The notes under the pieces were generated by a model that worked only from the letters and a program-made list of their open reading frames with translations, had not been told where the DNA came from and made no database searches. A stretch of DNA of 64,000 bases from Friedmanniella luteola (GTDB lineage Bacteria; Actinomycetota; Actinomycetes; Propionibacteriales; Propionibacteriaceae): contig NZ_LT629749.1 of assembly GCF_900105065.1 (NCBI RefSeq), positions 806,001 through 870,000 of the forward strand, in the 5' to 3' direction. How positions within the stretch are numbered: position 1 is the stretch's first letter; each line of letters starts with the position of its first letter. A program made the translations under genes and the position numbers. This document shows positions 46,939-57,746 of this stretch, piece by piece.

Positions 46939-47769
46939 TCAGGGCCGGACGGGCTCGAAGGGCCGGATCTCGTCCTGGCCCGGGCGCACGACGCCGGCCG
47001 ACGACTCCGGGACCTCGTTCCAGGCCCCGGCCAGCTCGCCGAGGGGCTCGGAGACGACCAGCCGTGTCTCCGCCCCCAGACCCCGCAGGACCGCGGCCTC
47101 GGGGTGCAGCTGGACCAGGGTCGAGACGTCGGTCGAGAAGAACAGCGACCGGGTCCGTCCCTCGCTGGAGTAGCGGAAGGCCCACACCGACTCCCCGTCG
47201 GTGGTCGCGACCGTCATCTGCACGGGGTGCTCGACCCCGTGCGCGCGGCCGACCTGCTCGACGAAGCCGACGGCCCGGGCGACGGCCGTGAAGGGGTCGT
47301 CCTCCAGGCCGAAGGTGAGCGCCAGGTAGAACAGCGCCTCGGAGTCGGTCGACCCCTCGATGTCGGGGAACAGGGACGGCTCGACCGCCAGGAGCAGGTC
47401 CCGCTTGATCTGGTGGAACCCGCGGAGCGCGCCGTTGTGCATCCACAGCCAGCGGCCGTGCCGGAACGGGTGGCAGTTGGACCGCTGCACCGGTGTCCCG
47501 GTCGACGCCCGGATGTGGGCGAAGAGCACGGGGGTCCGGATCTGCCCGGCGATCTCGCGCAGGTTCTGGTCGTTCCAGGCCGGGTCGATGTCCTTGAAGA
47601 CGGCCGGCTCGGCGCCCTCGCCGTACCAGCCGATCCCGAAGCCGTCCCCGTTGGTCGTCGTGGCGCCCAGCCGGGAGTGCAGGCTCTGGTCGATCAGCGA
47701 GTGGTCGGGGCGGAACAGCAGGTCCTCGGCGAGGACCGGGTCCCCCGAGTACGCCATCCATCGGCACAT
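46939..47769 (-). CDS. class II glutamine amidotransferase (YafJ/EgtC-like)
   Basis: 276 residues. The N-terminal Cys2 nucleophile (MCRWMAYSG) and the GATase II signatures ATTTNGDGFGIGWYG, FAHIRASTGTPVQRSNCHPF and WMHNGALRGF are intact, as is GSTDSEALFYLALTF. It resembles EgtC of ergothioneine synthesis, but no other egt genes are present, so YafJ-like function unknown is the safer call. It ends 124 bases from the glutaminase remnant. Confidence 0.88.
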   Translation of the reverse strand: MCRWMAYSGDPVLAEDLLFRPDHSLIDQSLHSRLGATTTNGDGFGIGWYGEGAEPAVFKDIDPAWNDQNLREIAGQIRTPVLFAHIRASTGTPVQRSNCHPFRHGRWLWMHNGALRGFHQIKRDLLLAVEPSLFPDIEGSTDSEALFYLALTFGLEDDPFTAVARAVGFVEQVGRAHGVEHPVQMTVATTDGESVWAFRYSSEGRTRSLFFSTDVSTLVQLHPEAAVLRGLGAETRLVVSEPLGELAGAWNEVPESSAGVVRPGQDEIRPFEPVRP

Positions 47770-47976
47770 GGGTCCAGTCCACCACCGCGGCGGCCCGACG
47801 GGTTCACGCAGATCGGGTGAACCGCGCCGACCGCTCCCGGGGCCCGGTCACGCCGCGCCGCCCTCGCCGCCGGTCCCGTGCCCGAGCACTGGCACCACCG
47901 GCGGGTCCTGTCAGCGCTCTGCCAAGATGGCGGCGGAGAGCCGTCACGGCGCACGGGACGGGGAGGTGGAGGACGG

Positions 47977-49974
<1,998 letters not shown>

Positions 49975-49989
49975 GACCGGCGGCGCGGG

Positions 49990-50721
49990 TCAGCGGGCGG
50001 CGTAGGTGAGCAGGGAGATGGCCACGTAGTGGCTGACGAACCCCAGCACCGTGCCGGTGTGGAAGATCTCGTGGTAGCCGAACCAGGCGGGGGAGGGGTC
50101 GGGGCGCTGGCGCGCGTAGACCACCGCGCCGCCGGTGTAGAAGAGCCCGCCGAGCAGGATCAGCAGCAGCACCGCCAGCCCGCCGGAGGCGTAGAAGGCG
50201 CCCATCCAGCCGACCGCCGCCCACCCCATGACGACGTAGAGCGCGGTGTAGAGCCAGCGCGGGGCGTCCAGCCAGAACAGCCGGAAGACCAGACCGCCCA
50301 GCGCGGCGCCCCAGATCAGCGCCAGCAGGAGGACCCGCGAGCCACCCGTCAGCATCAGCAGGGCCATCGGGGTGTAGCTGGCGGCGATGAAGACGTAGAT
50401 GTTGGCGTGGTCGAGGCGGCGCATGACGGCCTCGCCCCGGGGGCTCCAGGTCCGCCGGTGGTACAGCCCGCTGGTGCCGAAGAGCAGCACCGACGCGGCG
50501 AGGAACACCGCTCCGCCCGCCCGGCCCGTCGAGGTCGGGGCCAGCACGACGAGGACGACGCCCGCGGCCAGCGCCAGCGGCGCCGTGCAGGCGTGCAACC
50601 ACCCCCGCAGCCGGGGCTTGGCCAGGGCCAGCACGTCGGCGATGGGCTCGTGCCCCGCGTCGGCGGGGGCCGGCGGGCGGTTCTCCCGACGGCGCGCGGC
50701 TGCTCCTGAGGACGGCGTCAC
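49990..50721 (-). CDS. hemolysin III family membrane protein
   Basis: 243 residues, GTG start at 50721. Seven-helix PAQR-like protein: FGTSGLYHRRTWSPRGEAVMRRLDHANIYVFIAASYTP includes the family's SxxYH and DH motifs, and FGYHEIFHTGTVLGFVSHYVAI the C-terminal HExxH-like site that forms the zinc centre. Family once named for haemolysis, more likely a membrane hydrolase. Order DUF255-hemolysin III-uppS matches Rv1084-Rv1086. Convergent with DUF255, 15 bases apart. Confidence 0.92.
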   Translation of the reverse strand: MTPSSGAAARRRENRPPAPADAGHEPIADVLALAKPRLRGWLHACTAPLALAAGVVLVVLAPTSTGRAGGAVFLAASVLLFGTSGLYHRRTWSPRGEAVMRRLDHANIYVFIAASYTPMALLMLTGGSRVLLLALIWGAALGGLVFRLFWLDAPRWLYTALYVVMGWAAVGWMGAFYASGGLAVLLLILLGGLFYTGGAVVYARQRPDPSPAWFGYHEIFHTGTVLGFVSHYVAISLLTYAAR

Positions 50722-50852
50722 CCCACCAATCTACGAGCCGTGGTTACGCAACCGTAGGTTGGGACCGACGTCAGCCGTCGGGGGTGCCGGCAACGGGACG
50801 AGCCGGAGCGGAAGCCTGTGCGAGGCGTCCGCGGCCGCACGGCCGCGGCGGA

Positions 50853-50858
50853 TACGCT
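50853..50858 (+). promoter_or_regulatory. -10 box (TACGCT) of a leaderless uppS promoter
   Basis: TACGCT ends seven bases before GTG 50866, the same geometry as the other leaderless promoters here, and it helps select that start codon. Confidence 0.45.
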
Positions 50859-50865
50859 GGAGGAC

Positions 50866-51675
50866 GTGGCTCGCCTGGACCGGATGCGCGAGTTCGTGGA
50901 CCGCCTGCATCCCTCCGGCCTGCTGTACGCCACCTACGAGCACCGGCTGGTCGCCGAGCTGGACCGCAGCCAGCTGCCGCAGCACGTCGCCGTCCTCGCC
51001 GACGGCAACCGTCGCTGGGCCCGCGACAACGCTCCGGGCCAGCCGCTGGTGGCCGGCTACCGGGCCGGGGCGGAGAAGCTCAAGGAGTTCGTCGAGTGGT
51101 GCGACGAGATCGGCATACCCGTCGTCACGCTGTGGGTGCTCTCCACCGACAACTTCTCCCGCAGCAGCGCCGAGGAGCTGGAGCCGCTGCTCGAGGTGAT
51201 CGAGGGCATGGTCACCGACCTCGCCGACTCCCTGCGCTGGCGGCTGCACCCCTTCGGTGCCCTGGACCTGCTGCCCGCGAGCACCGCCGAGCTGCTGCGC
51301 GGGGCGGAGCGGGACACCGCCGAGCTGCCCGGGATGGTGGTCAACATCGCCATCTCCTACGGCGGCCGGCACGAGCTCCGCGACGCCGTCCGCTCGCTGC
51401 TGGCCGAGCACGCCCGCAACGGCACCCCGATCGAGGAGCTGGCCCGCACCCTCGACATCGAGCACATCGCCGAGCACCTCTACACCAAGGGCCAGCCCGA
51501 CCCGGACCTGATCATCCGCACCTCGGGCGAGCAGCGGCTCTCCGGCTTCTTGATGTGGCAGTCGGCGCACAGCGAGTTCTACTTCTGCGAGGCGCTGTGG
51601 CCCGACTTCCGCAAGGTCGACTTCATCCGGGCGCTGCGGTCCTACGGCGAGCGCGAGCGGCGCTTCGGCCGCTGA
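50866..51675 (+). CDS. uppS: (Z)-isoprenyl diphosphate synthase (short-chain, Rv1086-like)
   Basis: Cis-prenyl transferase adding isopentenyl units, probably Z,E-farnesyl diphosphate for decaprenyl phosphate. 269 residues from GTG 50866, chosen for the leaderless -10 box and similarity to Rv1086; GTG 50818 and ATG 50884 are alternatives. Motifs: HVAVLADGNRRWARD with catalytic Asp, VLSTDNFSRSSAEELEPLL, INIAISYGGR-like strand (NIAISYGGRHELRDAV), and RTSGEQRLSGFLMWQSAHSEFYF. It follows hemolysin III as in M. tuberculosis. Confidence 0.93.
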   Translation: MARLDRMREFVDRLHPSGLLYATYEHRLVAELDRSQLPQHVAVLADGNRRWARDNAPGQPLVAGYRAGAEKLKEFVEWCDEIGIPVVTLWVLSTDNFSRSSAEELEPLLEVIEGMVTDLADSLRWRLHPFGALDLLPASTAELLRGAERDTAELPGMVVNIAISYGGRHELRDAVRSLLAEHARNGTPIEELARTLDIEHIAEHLYTKGQPDPDLIIRTSGEQRLSGFLMWQSAHSEFYFCEALWPDFRKVDFIRALRSYGERERRFGR

Positions 51676-51687
51676 CGGCGCCCGCGC

Positions 51688-52860
51688 TCAGGGTGCGGTG
51701 GCCGACCGCAGCGCCAGCTGCACCAGCCGCGTGCCGGCGGGCAGACCGAGGTCGGGCCGGGTGGTCCGCCCGGTGGCGGCGTCCAGCACGAACAGCTGAC
51801 CCTGGTCCAGCCCGACGAGCCGTGGCCCGGCCGGCGACCAGGCCGTGACCGCCGACACGTCCGGCGACGTCGCGGGCACCACCATCTGCTTGACCACCCG
51901 ACCCGTCTCCAGCTCCACCACCAGCGCCCGGCCGTTGCCGTCGGCGTCGGGGTCCTCGGCCGCGAGGGTGGCCAGGTACCGGCCGTCGGCCGACAGGCTC
52001 CCGCCGCCCGGCAGCGGGATGTCGGTGCCCTCCAGCACCGCGTGCTGCTCCCGGCGCGCGCGGTCGCGGAGGACGAGGGTCAACGACTCGCAGTACACGT
52101 CACCGGAGCAGCTGGCGAGGAGCTGGTGGTGGCGGCCGCTGGCCAGGGCCGTCCCGACGGCGAGCCGGCGCCAGCTGCCGCGCACGCGCTCGTACACCCC
52201 GCCCGAGTCGACCAGCAGCAGGCCGCCGGTGCCGTCGGGCAGGAAGTAGCCGTTCTCCCGCACCGAGGTCCCGGTCGGGGTGCCGTCGAACGAGGTCAGT
52301 GCGAGCGTCGAGCTGCGGCCGTCCATGAGCTCGCTCACCCAGAGCCGCCCCCGGCCGGCGGGCAGCACCTGCGCACCCGCGCTCAGCAGCCCGCGGAGGG
52401 GCCGGGCGGCGCCGTCGTCGGGGACCAGCAGCCCGGGTCCGTCCTCGACCGGGCGGACGAGGACGCCGGCCGGTCCGGGGACGAAGCTGACCGGGCCGGG
52501 CGCCGGCACCGCGGCGGGCGTGGCGGTGACCCGTCCGGTGCCCAGGTCGACGCGGAACACCGTGTCGGCGCTCCGGGCGTACAGGGTGCCCTCGTCGAGA
52601 CCGGCCGGCACCGGCCCGGACCGGCGCAGCACCACCGGTGGTCCCGGTGGCCCGTCCGCGGTGCCGGCCGGCGGGGCGGTGGCTGACGGCCCGGGCGAGG
52701 ACGCGGGCGCGGACCGGTCGAGCAGCACGACGACGGCCGTGGTGAGCAGGGCGACCAGGACCAGGAGGGACACGCCGCGGCGCCGCGCCCGGGACCAGCC
52801 CCGGTCGGCCCCGGTGTCCAGCACCTCGGCGGGTCCCCGGGCCGGGTCGTCCTCGGGCAC
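51688..52860 (-). CDS. membrane-anchored protein, possibly beta-propeller, unknown function
   Basis: 390 residues from GTG 52860. Short cytoplasmic N-terminus, one membrane helix (VSLLVLVALLTTAVVVLLD, about 26-45), a Pro/Ala/Ser linker, then repeated strand-rich blades about 45 residues long (DTVFRVDLGTGRVTATPA ... LTSFDGTPTGTSVRENGYFL ... GRALVVELETGRVVKQMVV ... GQLFVLDAATGRTTRPDLG), suggesting a six- or seven-bladed propeller outside the cell. One Cys pair (ASCSGDVYCESL). Begins five bases after the kynU stop, so it is likely cotranscribed, though a functional link is not obvious. Confidence 0.78.
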   Translation of the reverse strand: MPEDDPARGPAEVLDTGADRGWSRARRRGVSLLVLVALLTTAVVVLLDRSAPASSPGPSATAPPAGTADGPPGPPVVLRRSGPVPAGLDEGTLYARSADTVFRVDLGTGRVTATPAAVPAPGPVSFVPGPAGVLVRPVEDGPGLLVPDDGAARPLRGLLSAGAQVLPAGRGRLWVSELMDGRSSTLALTSFDGTPTGTSVRENGYFLPDGTGGLLLVDSGGVYERVRGSWRRLAVGTALASGRHHQLLASCSGDVYCESLTLVLRDRARREQHAVLEGTDIPLPGGGSLSADGRYLATLAAEDPDADGNGRALVVELETGRVVKQMVVPATSPDVSAVTAWSPAGPRLVGLDQGQLFVLDAATGRTTRPDLGLPAGTRLVQLALRSATAP

Positions 52861-52865
52861 CGGCG

Positions 52866-54119
52866 TCAGGTCCGGTCCGCCAGCAGGTCCCGGACGGCGG
52901 CGAGCCCCGCCAGCACCTCGGCGAACGACGTGCTCAGCGGGCTCAGGCCCAGCCGCAGGCCCTGCGGGGAGCGGAAGTCGGGGATCACGCCGCGGGCCCA
53001 GAGCCGGGGCGTCAGCGCACGGAAGCCCGGGTGCTCCAGCGTGAGGTGCGCGCCGCGACGGTCGGGCTCGGCCGGGGTGGCCAGGGTGACGCCGGCGGGG
53101 CCGAGCCAGTCCTCCGCCACCGCGGCCGCGAAGGCGCTGAGCTCCACCGACTTGGCCCGGACGGCCGGCATCCCGACCTCCTCCAGCAGGTCCAGCATGT
53201 CCTGCAGGGCCAGCATGCCGAGGACCGGCGGGGTGCCGCTGAGCACCCGCCGGATGCCCGCGGCCGGCTGGTAGCCCGCGGCCATCTCGAACGGGTCGGC
53301 CCGGCCCAGCCAGCCCTGCACCGGCTGGCGGAACTCCTCCAGGTGGCGGTGGGCGACGTAGCCGAAGGCGGGTGCGCCGGGGCCACCGTTCAGGTACTTG
53401 TACGTGCAGCCGACGGCGAGGTCGACGTCCCAGGCGTCGAGCTCGAGCGGCACCGACGCGACCGAGTGGGAGAGGTCCCACAGCACGAGGGCGCCGACGT
53501 CGTGGACGAGCCGGGTCAGGGCGGCGGCCGGGGCGAGGTGGCCCGAGCGGTAGGCGACGTGGCTGAGCACCACCAGCGCGGTCCGCTCCGACAGCGCCGG
53601 GGCCAGGTCGGCGGGCTCGACGCCGGAGTGGCGGTCGGACTCGACCCAGCGCAGGGTGAGGCCGCGCTCGGCGGCGATGCCCTCCAGCACGTAGCGATCG
53701 GTGGGGAAGTTGTCGGTGTCGACGACGACCTCGTCGCGGCCGGGCCGGAGCTCGACGGCGGCCCGTGCCAGCTTGTAGAGCAGCACCGTGGTGGAGTCGC
53801 CGACGACGGTCTGGCCGGCCGCGGCGCCCAGGCAGATCCGGCCGATCCGGTCCCCGACCTCCAGCGGCAGGTCCAGCCACCCCTCGTCCCAGCCGCGGAT
53901 CAGCCGGCCGGCCCACTGGGTCCGCACGAAGTCCTCGATCCGCCCGGCCGACGCGACCAGCGGCCGGCCGAGGGAGTTGCCGTCGAGGTAGGCGACGACG
54001 TCGTCGTCGGGGCCGGTGAGGAACCGGTCGCGGTGGGCGCGGAGCGGGTCGGCCGCGTCCAGGGCGGCGGCGCGGTCGGTCCAGGAGGACGTCACCAGCG
54101 GGGCGCGTTGACCGATCAC
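52866..54119 (-). CDS. kynU: kynureninase
   Basis: PLP hydrolase giving anthranilate from kynurenine (tryptophan breakdown). 417 residues from GTG 54119 (VIGQRAPLVTSSWTDRA); GTG 54095 is possible. Motifs: DPLRAHRDRFLTGPDDDVVAYLDGNSLGRP, VVDTDNFPTDRYVLEGI, VLWDLSHSVASVPLELDAWDVDLAVGCTYKYLNGGPGAPAF with the PLP Lys, and the late SPQGLRLGLSPL. No kynurenine formamidase or tryptophan dioxygenase is nearby, so the pathway must be completed elsewhere or use outside kynurenine. Confidence 0.93.
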   Translation of the reverse strand: MIGQRAPLVTSSWTDRAAALDAADPLRAHRDRFLTGPDDDVVAYLDGNSLGRPLVASAGRIEDFVRTQWAGRLIRGWDEGWLDLPLEVGDRIGRICLGAAAGQTVVGDSTTVLLYKLARAAVELRPGRDEVVVDTDNFPTDRYVLEGIAAERGLTLRWVESDRHSGVEPADLAPALSERTALVVLSHVAYRSGHLAPAAALTRLVHDVGALVLWDLSHSVASVPLELDAWDVDLAVGCTYKYLNGGPGAPAFGYVAHRHLEEFRQPVQGWLGRADPFEMAAGYQPAAGIRRVLSGTPPVLGMLALQDMLDLLEEVGMPAVRAKSVELSAFAAAVAEDWLGPAGVTLATPAEPDRRGAHLTLEHPGFRALTPRLWARGVIPDFRSPQGLRLGLSPLSTSFAEVLAGLAAVRDLLADRT

Positions 54120-54271
54120 GCGGCCACCGTACGACCTCGCGCCGCACCGGGCCGCGGGAGCGCCCGGGCCGGGCGTTACCTTGGCCCTGACCGCCGCCGG
54201 ACCGACCACCTGCCGGCGCGGCCGGGACCGGCGCCGCCGCCGGGCCCCAGACCGGTCGGGGGAGTGCAGCC

Positions 54272-55219
54272 GTGAGCATCGAGAACGTCACCGTCGTCGG
54301 AGCGGGCTACATGGGCGGCGGGATCGCCCAGGTGCTGGCCATGGCCGGCTTCCAGGTCACCATCACCGACGCCGACCCCGACACCACCCTCCGGCACCGC
54401 GACCGGTTGTTCGCCGAGGCCGCCGAGTTCGAGGAGCAGGGTCTGTTCGACCCGGGCTCCGCGGCGCTGGTGCAGGCCAACCTGCGGGCCGCGGGCAGCC
54501 TGGCCGAGGCCGTCGAGGGCGCGGACTTCATCGAGGAGGCCGTGCTGGAGGTGCCCGAGGTCAAGGGCCCCGTGCTGCGCGACATCGAGGCGGTCGCCCG
54601 GCCCGGCACCGTCATCGGCAGCAACACCTCCACGCTGCCCATCGCCAGCCTGGCCGCCTACCTGACCCGCCCCGCCCAGTTCCTCGGTGTGCACTTCTCC
54701 AACCCCGCGCCGTTCATCCCGGGCGTCGAGCTGATCGCCCACGCCGGCACCGACGAGGCCGCCGTCGTGGCGTCGGAGGAGGTCGTCGCCCGCACCGGCA
54801 AGCTGAGCGCCCGGGTCAGCGACCAGGCCGGCTTCGTGCTCAACCGGCTGCAGTACGTGCTGCTCCGGGAGGCGGTCAACCTGGTCGAGGAGGGCGTCGC
54901 CACCGCCGAGGACGTGGACACCATCGTGCGGACCACCTTCGGCTACCGGTTGCCCTTCTTCGGCCCGTTCGCCATCGCCGACATGGCGGGCCTCGACGTC
55001 TACGCCGCCGGGTTCCGCACCCTGTCCGAGCACTACGGCGAGCGGCTGGCGACGCCGACGATGCTCACCGAGCTGGTGGAGGCGGGGAAGTACGGCGTCA
55101 AGAAGGACGGTGGCTTCGTCACCCCGGCCGGCGACCAGGCGCCCCTGGTGGCCTACCGCAACCGCGCCTACGCCCGGCTGGGCCAGCTCCTGCGCGAGCT
55201 CGGCCCCGCGCCCCGCTGA
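54272..55219 (+). CDS. 3-hydroxyacyl-CoA dehydrogenase family protein
   Basis: NAD-dependent dehydrogenase, 315 residues, GTG start with GGGGGAG upstream. Rossmann loop VTVVGAGYMGGGIAQVLAMAG, GADFIEEAVLEVPEVK, catalytic His/Asn region NTSTLPIASLAAYLTRPAQFLGVHFSNPAPF and the C-terminal domain QAGFVLNRLQYVLLREAVNLVEEG. The family covers 3-hydroxybutyryl-CoA dehydrogenase but also L-gulonate 3-dehydrogenase-like enzymes. As it heads an operon of acid-sugar genes, a hydroxy-acid rather than a CoA ester substrate is likely; this is inference. Confidence 0.87.
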   Translation: MSIENVTVVGAGYMGGGIAQVLAMAGFQVTITDADPDTTLRHRDRLFAEAAEFEEQGLFDPGSAALVQANLRAAGSLAEAVEGADFIEEAVLEVPEVKGPVLRDIEAVARPGTVIGSNTSTLPIASLAAYLTRPAQFLGVHFSNPAPFIPGVELIAHAGTDEAAVVASEEVVARTGKLSARVSDQAGFVLNRLQYVLLREAVNLVEEGVATAEDVDTIVRTTFGYRLPFFGPFAIADMAGLDVYAAGFRTLSEHYGERLATPTMLTELVEAGKYGVKKDGGFVTPAGDQAPLVAYRNRAYARLGQLLRELGPAPR

Positions 55220-55290
55220 CCGCCCCGGCGGACCAGCACCGCCGCCGAACCCACCCCTGCCGACCCGCCGCCCGACCTGTGGAGACCTCG

Positions 55291-56241
55291 ATGACGACGA
55301 CCCCCGCCCCGCCGACCTGGACCGCCGAGACCTGGCCCGTCGCGGCCGCGATGCTCGCGTTCGGCAGCACCGACTCCCGCGGCGGCCCGATCCAGGACGC
55401 CGACCCCGAGGAGTGGGCGCGCCAGCTGCGGCTGGTGCGGCGGATGGGGTTCACCGAGGTGGACCCCACCGACACCTGGGTGCGGGTCGGCGACCTCGAG
55501 GACGCGCGGCTCGAGGACTTCCGCGCCGTGCTGGCCGACGCCGGGCTGACCATCCCGGCGGTCTCCACCTCACGGCGCAGTGTCATGGACCCCGAGCGCG
55601 GTGAGGAGTACCTGGCCTACAGCCACCGGCTGCTGGACCGGGCTGCGGCGCTGGACGTCCCGCTGGTCAGCTTCGGGTTCTTCCAGGCGTTCACCCCGGC
55701 GCAGGCGGAGGCGCTCTGGTTCTGGCTGGAGCCGGGCTGGCAGGACGACGAGTCGCCCGAGGTGCGGGCGCTGGCCGCGTCCCGGATCCGGGAGCTGGCC
55801 GAGCACGCCGCGTCGAACGGCCAGCAGATCACCCTCGAGATGTACGAGGACACCTACGTCGGGACCTGCGACTCCGCCGTCGCGTTCCTGGCGGAGGTCG
55901 ACCACCCGGCCTGCGGTCTCAACCCCGACATCGGCAACTTCATCCGGCTGCACCGGCCGATCGAGCCGGTCCCGCAGATGCTGGAGAAGGTGCTGCCGCA
56001 CGCCAACTACTGGCACGTGAAGAACTACCTGCGCGACGAGGACCCGGCCACCGGCACCGTGACGACCTTCCCGGTGCCGATGGACATGGGGCTGATCAAC
56101 TACCGCACCGCCATCGCGCGGGCCCTGGAGCTCGGGTTCCGCGGGGCGTTCCTCTGCGAGCACTACGGCAGCGACAGCCTCGGGGTGATCGCGAAGAACC
56201 AGGCCTACGTCCGCGAGGTCCTCGCCACCCTGCTCGACTGA
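55291..56241 (+). CDS. sugar phosphate isomerase/epimerase (TIM barrel)
   Basis: 316 residues from ATG 55291, with GGAG at 55281. Xylose isomerase-like TIM barrel: FTEVDPTDTWVRVGDLEDARL, VSTSRRSVMDPERGEEYLAYSHRLLDRAAALDVPLVSFGF, then metal-ligand positions LEMYEDTYVGTC (Glu), LNPDIGNFIR (Asp), YWHVKNYLRDED (His) and LCEHYGSDS (Glu/His). Close in kind to hydroxypyruvate isomerase (OtnI) proteins. Second gene in the operon, 71 bases after the dehydrogenase and eight before the kinase. Confidence 0.87.
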   Translation: MTTTPAPPTWTAETWPVAAAMLAFGSTDSRGGPIQDADPEEWARQLRLVRRMGFTEVDPTDTWVRVGDLEDARLEDFRAVLADAGLTIPAVSTSRRSVMDPERGEEYLAYSHRLLDRAAALDVPLVSFGFFQAFTPAQAEALWFWLEPGWQDDESPEVRALAASRIRELAEHAASNGQQITLEMYEDTYVGTCDSAVAFLAEVDHPACGLNPDIGNFIRLHRPIEPVPQMLEKVLPHANYWHVKNYLRDEDPATGTVTTFPVPMDMGLINYRTAIARALELGFRGAFLCEHYGSDSLGVIAKNQAYVREVLATLLD

Positions 56242-56249
56242 GGGCGGCG

Positions 56250-57737
56250 ATGAGCCCCACGCTGGACGAGCTGCTGGCCGGCCGGCCGGCCGGTCCCGCC
56301 GTCGACGTCGACCGGCTGGCGGCCCGGGTCCGGGCGAGCGGGCGGGTGCTCCTGGTCCTCGACGACGACCCGACGGGGACGCAGTCCGTGGCCGACCTGC
56401 CGGTGCTGCTGGACTGGTCGCCGGCCTCCCTGGCCTGGGCCTTCGACCAGGACCGGCCGGCGGTCTACGTGATGACCAACAGCCGCAGTCTGGCGCCGTC
56501 CGACGCCGCAGCGCGGAACCGCGAGGTGGCCCGCACCGCCCTGGCGGTGGCGGCCGGGCGCGGGGTCGAGCTCTGCTTCGTCTCCCGCTCCGACTCCACC
56601 CTGCGCGGCCACTTCCCGCTGGAGACCGACGTCCTCGCCGCGGCGGTGCGGGAGGCGACCGGCGAGCCCCTGGACGGCGTGCTGCTCGTGCCCGCCTTCG
56701 GCGACGCCGGCCGGGTGACCGTCGGCGGCGTCCACTGGGCCGGCGCCGACGGCGTCTACGCACCGGTGGGGGAGACCGAGTTCGCCCGCGACGCCACCTT
56801 CGGCTACCGGGCCTCCGACCTGCGGGCGTGGGTGGCGGAGAAGTCGGCCGGTCGGATCGCGGCGGCGGCGGTGGGCGTGCTGGACCTCACCGTGCTGCGC
56901 ACCGACCCGGCCGCGGTCGTCGCCGCGCTCACCGGGCTGCGGGACGGAGCCGTGCTGGCCTGCGACGCCGTGGAGGAGAACGACCTGCGGCTGCTCGCCG
57001 AGGCGGTGCTGGAGGTGCAGCGCCACGGCGTCCGGCTGGTCGTGCGTGCGGGGCCGCCGTTCCCGCGCGCCCTGGTGGGACAGCGGCCGCACCCGCCGCT
57101 CGAGCCGGCCGAGCTGGCGGCAGTCAGGGCCGGCGGACCCGCCCAGGACGCCGTCGGGGGCCTGGTCGTCGTCGGCTCCCACGTCGCCCTGACCACCCGC
57201 CAGCTGGACCGGCTGCTCGAGCGCCGGCACCCTGTCCGGCTCGAGCTCGACGTGGCGACGGTGCAGGGGGCCGGGGTGTCCGGGGCCGCGCTGGCCGCCC
57301 ACGTGGCCGACCTGGCCGGGCAGGCGTCCGCCGCCCTCGGGGTCGGCGACGTCGTGGTCAGCACCAGCCGGCGGCTGGCCGTCGTCGACGGCGCGGACGC
57401 GGCCCTGGCGCTGGCCCGGGAGGTGTCGAGCGCCCTCGTCGCCGTGGTCCGGCAGGTGCTCACGGTGCGCCCGCCGCGCTTCGTCGTCGCCAAGGGGGGC
57501 ATCACGTCCTCCGACGTCGCCGCCCGCGGCCTGGGCATCACCCGCGCCATGGTCCGGGGCCCGGTGCTGCCCGGGATCGTCTCCCTCTGGGAGCCGGTCG
57601 ACGGCCCCGCCCGCGGCATCCCCTACGTCGTCTTCGCCGGGAACGTGGGCGGCGACGAGAGCCTGGCCGACGTCGTCGCCGCGCTCGCCGACCGGGCGGA
57701 GCGCGGTCCGTCCGGCGCGCCGACCCTCACCACCTGA
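56250..57737 (+). CDS. four-carbon acid sugar kinase family protein
   Basis: 495 residues. Two-domain DUF1537 kinase: the N-terminal substrate domain has VLLVLDDDPTGTQSVADLPVLL and SRSDSTLRGHFPLETD; the C-terminal nucleotide domain has VGSHVALTTRQLDRLL, VSTSRRL and FVVAKGGITSSDVAARGLGI. Known members (OtnK, DtnK) phosphorylate 3-dehydro-tetronates or D-threonate. Between an OtnI-like isomerase and an LtnD-like dehydrogenase, so it fits acid-sugar catabolism; the substrate stays open. Confidence 0.9.
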   Translation: MSPTLDELLAGRPAGPAVDVDRLAARVRASGRVLLVLDDDPTGTQSVADLPVLLDWSPASLAWAFDQDRPAVYVMTNSRSLAPSDAAARNREVARTALAVAAGRGVELCFVSRSDSTLRGHFPLETDVLAAAVREATGEPLDGVLLVPAFGDAGRVTVGGVHWAGADGVYAPVGETEFARDATFGYRASDLRAWVAEKSAGRIAAAAVGVLDLTVLRTDPAAVVAALTGLRDGAVLACDAVEENDLRLLAEAVLEVQRHGVRLVVRAGPPFPRALVGQRPHPPLEPAELAAVRAGGPAQDAVGGLVVVGSHVALTTRQLDRLLERRHPVRLELDVATVQGAGVSGAALAAHVADLAGQASAALGVGDVVVSTSRRLAVVDGADAALALAREVSSALVAVVRQVLTVRPPRFVVAKGGITSSDVAARGLGITRAMVRGPVLPGIVSLWEPVDGPARGIPYVVFAGNVGGDESLADVVAALADRAERGPSGAPTLTT

Positions 57738-57746
57738 AGGAGCCCC

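Noticed and set aside
51688-54291. An 867-codon minus frame joining the propeller-like protein to sequence over kynU
   Set aside because: The extension is in a shadow frame of kynureninase; the gene starts at GTG 52860, after the kynU stop.
54181-56241. A 686-codon frame fusing a novel N-terminus to the TIM-barrel isomerase
   Set aside because: The first 370 codons are the shadow of the 3-hydroxyacyl-CoA dehydrogenase; ATG 55291 has a ribosome site and begins the family homology.
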